From positions 1 to 48,979 of the forward strand of contig RPRK01000013.1 in the NCBI GenBank assembly GCA_003818495.1: a stretch of 48,979 bases of DNA, in the 5' to 3' direction. A model generated the notes under the pieces. The model was not told the DNA's origin. It worked only from the letters and a program-made list of their open reading frames with translations, and did not search any database. Position numbers and translations under genes: made by a program. Every line of letters starts with the position of its first letter. Positions within the stretch are counted from its first letter, which is position 1. This document shows, piece after piece, positions 1-7,712 of this stretch. The DNA is from Burkholderiales bacterium. GTDB taxonomy: Bacteria; Pseudomonadota; Gammaproteobacteria; Burkholderiales; Burkholderiaceae_E.

Positions 1-856
1 AGACGCTCTGCGGCCGCTCCAGCGGATTCTGCTTCAGGCACCAGTGCACGATGTCCACCAGCTGCTGCGAGTACAGCTTGAGCGCCTGCGCGAGCGCGGC
101 GTCGACCTTGTCGTGCAGGCCGCGCTGGTCGGCCGGCTGCGGGGGCGCACCGATCATGCAGGCGTACATGGTCGCCCCCAGCCCGTAGATGTCGGTCCAG
201 GGCCCGAGCTGCTGGTTGCGACGATAGAGCTCCGGGGCCGCGAACCCCGGCGTGTACATCGGGAACAGCTTCGGCGCGTCGATCGTCAGCGTCTGGCGGG
301 CCGCGCCGAAGTCCAGCAGCATCGGCGAGCCGTCCTGCCGCAGGTACACGTTGGCGGGCTTGAGGTCGAGGTGCAGCAGCCGGTTGGCGTGTACCTCGCG
401 CAGCCCGTTCATCACCTGCGAGAAGATCCGCCGGATGTGCCGCTCGGGCATGACCTCGCGACCGGGCTTGCCGCGGTAGCGCATGATCAGCTCCTGCAGG
501 CTGCGGCCCCGTTCGTAGGCCATCACCATGTAGACGGTGTCGTTGGCGCGGAAGAAGTTCAGCACCCGCACGACGTTCGGATGCAGCACGCGCGCCAGTG
601 CCCGCCCCTCCTCGAAGAAGCACTTCAGGCCGTTGCGGTAGGTGTTCTGGTTCTCGTTGGCGACCGACGGCACCAGCTCGCCCGGGCCGCGTCGCACCAG
701 CGAGCTCGGGAGGTACTCCTTCAGCGCCACCGGCTGGCCGTCGGGGTCGTCGGCGAGATAGACGATGGAAAAACCGCCGCTCGCGATCTTCCTTACAATC
801 CGGTAGCCGCCGACTTCGAGGCCTTCTGGAAGCGGGGCGTTGGTCTGATTGGCCAT
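1..856 (-). CDS. Serine/threonine protein kinase (3' part lies beyond the window edge)
   Basis: Reverse-strand reading from ATG at 856: MANQTNAPLPEGLEVGGYRIVRKIASGGFSIVYLADDPDGQPVALKEYLP...LLHLDLKPANVYLRQDGSPMLLDFGAARQ; glycine-rich loop, VALK lysine, HLDLKPAN and DFG motifs. Runs off the left edge, so it is absent from the ORF track. Confidence 0.93.
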   Translation of the reverse strand, partial: MANQTNAPLPEGLEVGGYRIVRKIASGGFSIVYLADDPDGQPVALKEYLPSSLVRRGPGELVPSVANENQNTYRNGLKCFFEEGRALARVLHPNVVRVLNFFRANDTVYMVMAYERGRSLQELIMRYRGKPGREVMPERHIRRIFSQVMNGLREVHANRLLHLDLKPANVYLRQDGSPMLLDFGAARQTLTIDAPKLFPMYTPGFAAPELYRRNQQLGPWTDIYGLGATMYACMIGAPPQPADQRGLHDKVDAALAQALKLYSQQLVDIVHWCLKQNPLERPQSV

Positions 857-871
857 GAACCGAGGATTGTA

Positions 872-1786
872 ATGAACTCGAAGGTCGCGGGTGTCCACAG
901 CATGACCGGCTTCGGCACCGTCACGCGGGACCACGAGCTCGGGCGGCTGGGCATCGAGCTACGTTCGGTCAATTCCCGGTTCCTCGATATCGCCTTCCGT
1001 CTGCCCGACGAACTGCGGGCGCTCGAGCCTCCGCTTCGCGAAGCGATCCAGGCCCGCGTGACGCGCGGCAAGATCGACGTCCGCGCCTCGGTCCAGCACC
1101 GGGCCGCCCAGCGGCCCGAGGTGGTGCTGCGGCCCGGTGCGCTCGAAGCGCTCGGACTCGCGCAGCAGGCGGTGCTGGCACGCATGCCGGGAGCGGCCCC
1201 GCTGAGCGTCGCCGACTGCCTGCGGTTTCCCGGGGTGGTGGACGACCCGCAGCCGGATCCCGCGCAGTGGGTCGGCGCGTTCCGCCCGCTCTTCGGTGCG
1301 GCGATCGACGAGCTGCTCGCCAGCCGTGCCCGCGAGGGTGCGCGGCTGGGCGACGTGATCCGCGATCGGGCGGCCGCGATGACCGCGATCGTGGTCGCAC
1401 TCAAGCCGCGGGCGCCCGAGATGGTGGCCGAGTTCGGAGCGCGGCTCACCGAGCGGCTGCGCGAGGCGGCCACCGGCGCGCTGGCCGGCACCGCGGTGCC
1501 GCTCGACGAGGCCATGGCCCGGATCCGGCAGGAGGTGTCGGTCTACGGCATGCGGGTGGACGTCGCCGAGGAACTGGCCCGGCTCGAGATCCACATCGCC
1601 GAACTCGCCCGGATCGTCGACGGCGGCGGCCAGGTCGGCAAGCGGCTCGACTTCCTGATGCAGGAGCTCAACCGCGAGGCGAACACGCTCGGCTCCAAGG
1701 CCGCGGGGCTCGAGGTCACGCAGGCGGCGGTCGAGCTCAAGCTGCTGATCGAGCAGGTGCGCGAGCAGGTGCAGAACCTCGAGTAG
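872..1786 (+). CDS. yicC: YicC family protein (endoribonuclease YicC-like)
   Basis: C-terminal part of ORF 44..1786: MNSKVAGVHSMTGFGTVTRDHELGRLGIELRSVNSRFLDIAFRLPDELR...GKRLDFLMQELNREANTLGSKA; typical YicC N- and C-terminal motifs. Start could also be 902 (MTGFG). Confidence 0.92.
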   Translation: MNSKVAGVHSMTGFGTVTRDHELGRLGIELRSVNSRFLDIAFRLPDELRALEPPLREAIQARVTRGKIDVRASVQHRAAQRPEVVLRPGALEALGLAQQAVLARMPGAAPLSVADCLRFPGVVDDPQPDPAQWVGAFRPLFGAAIDELLASRAREGARLGDVIRDRAAAMTAIVVALKPRAPEMVAEFGARLTERLREAATGALAGTAVPLDEAMARIRQEVSVYGMRVDVAEELARLEIHIAELARIVDGGGQVGKRLDFLMQELNREANTLGSKAAGLEVTQAAVELKLLIEQVREQVQNLE

Positions 1787-1910
1787 ACGCGCGGCAGCGC
1801 ACGACCGAGGGTGCGTCGCGCCGTGCCGGCCGCGGGCGCGGGCGCCGCGCGGCGGGTTCCGTGTTCGCCACCGTACGGAAGGCCATCGCGCCAGCGCCTA
1901 ATGTCCGGAG

Positions 1911-1955
1911 GGTCCGCCGGATCCGACGGATCCGACGGGCCCGCGGGCGCCGGCG
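1911..1955. repeat. Short 9-bp-period tandem repeat (GGTCCGCCG GATCCGACG GATCCGACG GGCCCGCGG GCGCCGGCG)
   Basis: Five consecutive 9-bp units, two identical, in the intergenic region after yicC. Confidence 0.6.
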
Positions 1956-2058
1956 GCGCCACCACCCGAGGCACAGCGCGATGACCGATCCGAACCCCGA
2001 TGCCGGGACCCAGGCGCCGATGCGCCGACGGGCGCTGACCTCTCGTCAGGAGCCTGCG

Positions 2059-2280
2059 ATGGAACTCACCACCCGTCCCGCACGGATCGTCGACCCGATC
2101 TCGTATCGGGTCCGGCCCGGATGCCTGCAGACCATTCCCGTCGGCCCGTGCCTGCTCGAGCGCGTGGACGGACGTTCGATAGACATCGTCTGGGGCGAGG
2201 ACGGACAGCGCTCCGCGATGCTGCCCGTCGAGGCGATCGAGGCGGCCCGCGCGGACGGCCATCTGGTCGTGCTCGACTAG
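2059..2280 (+). CDS. Small hypothetical protein (73 aa)
   Basis: MELTTRPARIVDPISYRVRPGCLQTIPVGPCLLERVDGRSIDIVWGEDGQRSAMLPVEAIEAARADGHLVVLD in the C-terminal part of ORF 1267..2280; composition looks protein-like. Confidence 0.55.
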   Translation: MELTTRPARIVDPISYRVRPGCLQTIPVGPCLLERVDGRSIDIVWGEDGQRSAMLPVEAIEAARADGHLVVLD

Positions 2281-2415
2281 ACGGCCTGCAGTCCCTGGAG
2301 TCCGGTCTGCGCGGCCGCCCCGCCCCCGATGATCGCCCCCCGACGCGTGCTCGGGGACAGGCCCTTCCGCGTGGTCGTCGAGGATGCGGTCGGTGGCGGG
2401 CGGTATCGCCCGGGC

Positions 2416-3105
2416 TCAGCCCGTCGCCTTCCCGGTGGCCTTGCGCAGACGCGCGGTCGCGGTATCGAGGTCGGCCTCGAACTCGCGCCAGCGGACGGCG
2501 GTGGCCTGCTTCATCGCGGCGAGTCCCGCCTCGGCCGACTTCAGCTCCGACTGCAGCGAGGCGATGTCGAGGTCGATCGTCTGCCGGGCTTCGGCGGACG
2601 CGGCCCCCGCCTTCCGCTCGAGGCCCTCGAGCGCCGCCTTGCCCCGGGCGATGTCGTCGTCGGCAGCGGCCACGAAGGCGTCGCGCCGGCCGGTGTCCGT
2701 GGCATACACGAACTCGGGCAGCTGACGGATCGTGTCGCGCGTCGCGCCGGGCATCACCAGCTTGCCACCGGTGTCGCGCAGCTGCGCGACCGGGACGGCG
2801 ACATCGTGCCGTCCGATGCCGACGAAGCCGCCGGCGCCGATGATCACGTAGGAGACGCTCCCGTCGGGTGCGACGATCAGGTCGTCGACCCGACCGACCT
2901 TGCGGCCGGCGTCGTCGTGGACGGTCTTGCCCATCAGCGTCCGCTTGACGCTCCAGCCCATCGCGATCCGCGTGGACGCGACGACGCGGGTGTCGACGGT
3001 GGTGCTGCCGCCGGCGACCTGCGCGCCGGCGGGGCCGGCCATGCAGAGCGCACCGGCAGCGGCCAGCGATGCGATCGCGACCGCACGGAGTCTGTTCATC
3101 TTCAT
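2416..3105 (-). CDS. Exported PRC-barrel domain protein with C-terminal coiled region
   Basis: MKMNRLRAVAIASLAAAGALCMAGPAGAQ signal peptide, then TLMGKTVHDDAGRKVGRVDDLIVAPDGSVSYVIIGAGGFVGIGRHDVAVP (PRC-barrel) and a helical C-terminus. Confidence 0.82.
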   Translation of the reverse strand: MKMNRLRAVAIASLAAAGALCMAGPAGAQVAGGSTTVDTRVVASTRIAMGWSVKRTLMGKTVHDDAGRKVGRVDDLIVAPDGSVSYVIIGAGGFVGIGRHDVAVPVAQLRDTGGKLVMPGATRDTIRQLPEFVYATDTGRRDAFVAAADDDIARGKAALEGLERKAGAASAEARQTIDLDIASLQSELKSAEAGLAAMKQATAVRWREFEADLDTATARLRKATGKATG

Positions 3106-3366
3106 CGATCGGTTCCTCGGGGTGGGTGCCGCCCGGCCGTGGACGGCGGACGTCGGACACGTGGGTTGTAGGGGCATCGCGCCGCACGGTCTGTACGACA
3201 GCGCACGCGACGCGGGCGACCGCGGTGTTCGCCGCATCGGCGGCGTCGGCCCGAGCGGACGGTCGGCGAAAAGTGCACCTGACCGATGCGGACGCCCGGC
3301 CATCGCCGCCCTTGCGCGCAAACCTGAGAGAATGACGCGCTGCTGCGACCCCCCCTCACCCCGACG

Positions 3367-4008
3367 ATGCCAGCCACGGCCCTGCAGGGCAGCCTCCTGA
3401 TCGTCGTCGCCCCATCGGGCGCCGGCAAGACCTCCCTCGTCCGACACCTGCTCGGTGCGCGGAACGGTCTGCGGCTCTCGGTGTCGTACACGACCCGCGC
3501 GCCCCGCCCCGGCGAGCGCGACGGCATCGACTACCGGTTCGTGTCGGCCGACGAGTTCGAGCAGCGGCGCGGCCGGGGCGAGTTCCTGGAGTGGGCGTTC
3601 GTGCACGGCAACCACTACGCCACCTCGCGCGACTGGATCGCCGAGCAGATGGCCGCCGGCGTCGACATCGTGCTGGAGATCGACTGGCAGGGCGCCGCCC
3701 AGGTCCGCCGGCTGTTCCCGGATGCGGTCTCGGTATTCATCGCGCCGCCGTCGCTCGAGGTGCTGCGCGAGCGGCTGACCTCGCGGGGCCAGGACGCGCC
3801 GGAGGTGATCGAGAAGCGCCTCCGGGCGGCTCGAAGCGAGCTCGAGCATGCGGGCGAGTGCCAATATGTTATTATCAATCAAGAGTTTGCGCTGGCATGC
3901 CAGGCGCTGGTCGGGATCGCCGACGCCGCCCGCTGCCGGTTCGGGCAGCAGCAGTGTCGCCACCCCGACCTGTTCGCCGAACTGGGCATGACGCGCGCGC
4001 CGGGCTGA
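3367..4008 (+). CDS. gmk: Guanylate kinase
   Basis: [23 protein letters not shown]-loop, [45 protein letters not shown]. Confidence 0.97.
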   Translation: MPATALQGSLLIVVAPSGAGKTSLVRHLLGARNGLRLSVSYTTRAPRPGERDGIDYRFVSADEFEQRRGRGEFLEWAFVHGNHYATSRDWIAEQMAAGVDIVLEIDWQGAAQVRRLFPDAVSVFIAPPSLEVLRERLTSRGQDAPEVIEKRLRAARSELEHAGECQYVIINQEFALACQALVGIADAARCRFGQQQCRHPDLFAELGMTRAPG

Positions 4009-4054
4009 CCCCCGTCGCGCAGGCGCAACGACCGCTCACCTTCCAGGACACGCC

Positions 4055-4258
4055 ATGGCCCGCATCACCGTCGAAGACTGCCTGAAGCAGATTCCCAACC
4101 GGTTCGAGCTCACCCTCGCCGCGACCTACCGGGCGCGCATGCTGGCCCAGGGGCACTCGCCGAAGGTCGACAGCAAGGACAAGCCGACGGTGACCGCGCT
4201 GCGCGAGATCGCCACTGGCAAGGTCGGCAAGGAAATGCTGCGACGCGTGCCCACCTGA
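4055..4258 (+). CDS. rpoZ: DNA-directed RNA polymerase omega subunit
   Basis: [67 protein letters not shown]; between gmk and spoT. Confidence 0.97.
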   Translation: MARITVEDCLKQIPNRFELTLAATYRARMLAQGHSPKVDSKDKPTVTALREIATGKVGKEMLRRVPT

Positions 4259-4283
4259 CACGCCCCGCCGCGCGCACGAACCG

Positions 4284-6530
4284 ATGAAGCACGACGGTTC
4301 GATCGCCACCACCGGGCCGAGGGGTCGGTCCGCACGGTCCGCCCCCGCAGCCCCGTCAGACCCTGCATTACCGGCCGGTGAAGGCTTCGCGGCACCGGCC
4401 GACGAACGTCGGGTCGTCTCGCTCGCCCGTCTCACCGAACTCGCCTCGAGCTACCTCGGCGAGGACGACCTGCGTCGCGTCCGAGAGGCCTACCGGTTCT
4501 CGGACAGCTCGCACCTCGGACAGTTCCGCACCAGCGGCGAGCCGTACATCTCCCATCCGATCGCCGTCGCCGAGATCTGCGTCGGCTGGCGCCTCGACGC
4601 CGACGCGCTGATGGCGGCACTGCTGCACGACGTGATGGAGGACTCCGGCGTCACGAAGCAGCAGATGGTCGAGCGCTTCGGGACCCAGGTCGCGGAACTG
4701 GTCGACGGCCTGTCCAAGCTCGACAAGGTCGAGTTCGCCAGTCGCGAGCAGGCGCAGGCCGAGAGCTTCCGCAAGATGCTGCTCGCGATGGCCCGCGACG
4801 TGCGCGTCATCCTGATCAAGCTCGCCGACCGTCTGCACAACATGCGTACGCTGGGTGCGGTCGACCGCGGCAAGCAGCGGCGCATCGCCGCCGAGACGCT
4901 CGACATCTACGCCCCGATCGCCAACCGCCTCGGCCTCAACGAGCTCTACCGGGAGCTCCTCGACCTGTCGTTCCGCTTCACGCATCCGTTCCGCTACCGG
5001 ACGCTGCAGAAGGCCGTCACCGCGGCTCGGGGCATGCGGCGCGAGGGCCTGGGCCGGATCATCGAATCGGTGCAGAAGGCGCTGCCGGCGATGGGTGTCC
5101 AGGCCGAGCTGCGCGCCCGCGAGAAGGCCCTGTGGGCCATCTACCGGAAGATGCACGACAAGCAGCTGTCGTTCTCGCAGGTGATGGACGTCTTCGGCAT
5201 CCGGCTGGTGGTCGACAGCCTGCCGGCCTGCTACCTCGCGCTGGGCGCGCTCCACCAGACCTTCAAGCCGATCCCCGGCCGCTTCAAGGACTACATCGCG
5301 ATCCCGAAGGTCAACGGCTACCAGTCGCTGCACACGACGGTGGTCGGCCCCTACGGCACACCGGTCGAGTTCCAGATCCGCACGAACGAGATGCATCGGC
5401 TCGCCGAGTCCGGCGTCGCCGCGCACTGGCTGTACAAGGCCGACCTGGAGTCGTTCACCGACCTCCAGAAGCGCACGCACCAGTGGCTGAAGTCGCTGCT
5501 CGACATCCAGCACCAGACCGGCGACTCGCTCGAGTTCATCGAGCACGTGAAGGTCGACCTGTTCCCCGACGCGGTCTACGTGTTCACGCCCAAGGGGCAG
5601 ATCCGGGCGCTGCCGCGCGGCGCGACGACGATCGACTTCGCCTACAGCGTGCACACCGACGTCGGCAACCAGTGCGTTGCCGCCAAGGTCAACGGCTCGC
5701 CGGTGCCGCTGCGCACCGAACTGCAGAACGGCGACGTGATCGAGGTCGTGACCGATCCCGAGTCGCGCGCGAACCCGGCCTGGCTGGGCTTCGTCCGGAC
5801 CGGCAAGGCCCGCTCCGAGATCCGCCACTTCCTGCGGACCATGAAGTTCGAGGAGTCGGTCGACCTCGGTCGACGGCTGCTCGAGCAGTCGCTCGCGGCG
5901 CTGCGGATCGACGCCGGCAGCCTCGAGCCCGCGCTGCTCGAGAAGCTGGCCCGGGACGCGGGCGCCAAGTCGCTCGACGAGCTCTATGCGGACGTCGGTC
6001 TCGGCCGCAGGCTCGCGCCGGTCGTCGCCCGTGCGATCGCCCTCGAGATGAGCGCGCGGCCGGCCGCGGCGGCCTTCGCGCCGCGCCCGCTGCCGATCGT
6101 GATCCACGGCACCGAGGGCATGGCCGTTCAGTGCTCGGCCTGCTGCCTGCCGCTGCCGGGCGACTCCGTGATCGGCCACATGCGAGGCGGGCACGGCCTG
6201 GTCGTGCACCGCAGCGAGTGCGAATCGGCGCGACGCGCGCGCCAGAAGGACGCCGAGCGGTGGCTCGACGTCGAGTGGGGCGAGGACATCCGGGGTCAGT
6301 TCCGCACGGTCGTGGAGGTGCAGATCCGCGACGACCGCGGGGCGCTCGGGCGCGTGGCGGCCGAGATCGCGGCCTCCGAGGCGAACATCGTCAACGTGAC
6401 GATGGACGAGGAGCCCGACCGCGTCGCGACGATCCGCTTCACGCTGCAGGTCCGCGGCCGGCTGCACCTCGCGCAGGTGTTCCGCCAGGTCCGCAAGCAG
6501 GCCGACGTCACCAAGATCACGCGTCTGTAG
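4284..6530 (+). CDS. spoT: Bifunctional (p)ppGpp synthetase/hydrolase, SpoT type
   Basis: Intact HD hydrolase motif LLHDVMEDSGV, synthetase motif GRFKDYIAIPKVNGYQSLHT, TGS (VYVFTPKGQIRALPRGATTIDFAYSVHTDVG) and C-terminal ACT domain. Confidence 0.96.
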   Translation: MKHDGSIATTGPRGRSARSAPAAPSDPALPAGEGFAAPADERRVVSLARLTELASSYLGEDDLRRVREAYRFSDSSHLGQFRTSGEPYISHPIAVAEICVGWRLDADALMAALLHDVMEDSGVTKQQMVERFGTQVAELVDGLSKLDKVEFASREQAQAESFRKMLLAMARDVRVILIKLADRLHNMRTLGAVDRGKQRRIAAETLDIYAPIANRLGLNELYRELLDLSFRFTHPFRYRTLQKAVTAARGMRREGLGRIIESVQKALPAMGVQAELRAREKALWAIYRKMHDKQLSFSQVMDVFGIRLVVDSLPACYLALGALHQTFKPIPGRFKDYIAIPKVNGYQSLHTTVVGPYGTPVEFQIRTNEMHRLAESGVAAHWLYKADLESFTDLQKRTHQWLKSLLDIQHQTGDSLEFIEHVKVDLFPDAVYVFTPKGQIRALPRGATTIDFAYSVHTDVGNQCVAAKVNGSPVPLRTELQNGDVIEVVTDPESRANPAWLGFVRTGKARSEIRHFLRTMKFEESVDLGRRLLEQSLAALRIDAGSLEPALLEKLARDAGAKSLDELYADVGLGRRLAPVVARAIALEMSARPAAAAFAPRPLPIVIHGTEGMAVQCSACCLPLPGDSVIGHMRGGHGLVVHRSECESARRARQKDAERWLDVEWGEDIRGQFRTVVEVQIRDDRGALGRVAAEIAASEANIVNVTMDEEPDRVATIRFTLQVRGRLHLAQVFRQVRKQADVTKITRL

Positions 6531-6667
6531 CCGGGCGGCTCGTCTCGGGACGGCCCGTTCCGCGAGGCCGGGTGCCGGTCGCCGACGGCATGGCCGCGAG
6601 CCACGCCCTCGGCGCGCTGCGTAGACTGCACGCCTCGACCCTCCCTGCGCCTCGCGCCTCCCGCACC

Positions 6668-7651
6668 ATGACCTCATCGATGAAGGCCGCCCTGCGCGGC
6701 GATTCCGGCCTCGTGTTCGCCGACGTGGCCCGCCCGGAGCCCGGGCCCGACGACGTGGTGGCGCGGGTCCGCGCCGTCGCGCTCAACCGGGCCGACCTCG
6801 GGGTGCTCGCCGGTCGCATGCACGGCAGCACCGGCGGCACGGGCACCGTGCTCGGGATGGAATGGGCAGGCGAGGTGGCGGCGGTGGGCAGCGCGGTCAC
6901 CGGGCTGTCACCGGGCGACCGCGTGATGGGCTTCGGCGGCGGGGCGTTCGCCGAGTTCACGCGGGCCGACCGCGGGCGCGTGCTGCCGATCCCGGCCGGC
7001 ATGGGCTTCGAGCAGGCCGCGGCGCTGCCGGTGGCGCTGATGACGATGCACGATGCGGTCGCGGTCAACGGGCGGCTGCGCGCCGGCGAATCCGTGCTGG
7101 TCCTCGGCGCATCGTCCGGGGTCGGCCTGATGGCGATGCGCATCGCGCGCCACCTGGGCGCAGCGCGGGTGATCGGGACCTCGACCGATCCGACGCGCCG
7201 TGCGGGGCTCGCGGCCTTCGGCGCGGACCTCGCGATCGACACCTCCGAGCCCGGATGGCCGGAACGCGTGCGCGAGGCGACCGGCGGGCGGGGCGTGGAG
7301 CTGATCATCGACCAGCTCGCGGGGCCGACGGTCGCCGGCAGCCTGACGGCTGCGGCAGTGCGGGGCCGCATCGTCAACGTCGGGCGGCTGGCCGGCCTGA
7401 CCGGGGAGATCGACTTCGACCTGCATGCCCTCAAGCGCATCGAGTACATCGGCGTCACCTTCCGGACCCGCAGCGTCGACGAGGTGCGCGAGCTGGCCCG
7501 TCGGATGTGGGCCGACCTGGAACCCGCGGTCGCCGACGGCACGCTGTCGCTGCCGGTCTCCGAGGTGTTCCCCTTCGATCGGCTCGGCGACGCGTTCGCG
7601 ACGATGGCCGCCAACCGGCACTTCGGGAAGCTGGTGGTGACGATCGGCTGA
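6668..7651 (+). CDS. NAD(P)H:quinone oxidoreductase / zinc-type alcohol dehydrogenase family (MDR)
   Basis: MTSSMKAALRGDSGLVFADVARPEPGPDDVVARVRAVALNRADL...VLVLGASSGVGLMAMRIARHLGAARVIGTSTDPTR; MDR fold motifs. Confidence 0.9.
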   Translation: MTSSMKAALRGDSGLVFADVARPEPGPDDVVARVRAVALNRADLGVLAGRMHGSTGGTGTVLGMEWAGEVAAVGSAVTGLSPGDRVMGFGGGAFAEFTRADRGRVLPIPAGMGFEQAAALPVALMTMHDAVAVNGRLRAGESVLVLGASSGVGLMAMRIARHLGAARVIGTSTDPTRRAGLAAFGADLAIDTSEPGWPERVREATGGRGVELIIDQLAGPTVAGSLTAAAVRGRIVNVGRLAGLTGEIDFDLHALKRIEYIGVTFRTRSVDEVRELARRMWADLEPAVADGTLSLPVSEVFPFDRLGDAFATMAANRHFGKLVVTIG

Positions 7652-7670
7652 CGGCCGCGGGCGGTTTCCC

Positions 7671-7712
7671 GGCTCAGCGCGACCGGCTCAGCGCGACCGG
7701 CTCAGCGCGGCC
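7671..7712. repeat. 14-bp tandem repeat, 3 copies (GGCTCAGCGCGACC x2 + GGCTCAGCGCGGCC)
   Basis: Units at 7671-7684, 7685-7698 and 7699-7712; spans the stop codon of the acyltransferase gene. Confidence 0.9.

Noticed and set aside
44-871. N-terminal ~270 aa of ORF 44..1786 (+)
   Set aside because: Antisense to the Ser/Thr kinase, His/Arg/Gln-rich composition; the YicC homology begins at 872/902.
5132-6667. Upstream part of ORF 5132..7651 (+)
   Set aside because: Out-of-frame overlap with spoT; only the quinone oxidoreductase portion from 6668 is supported.
4368-6677. 769-aa reverse ORF
   Set aside because: Antisense shadow of spoT, with typical high-GC antisense composition (RR, LG, DVDR).
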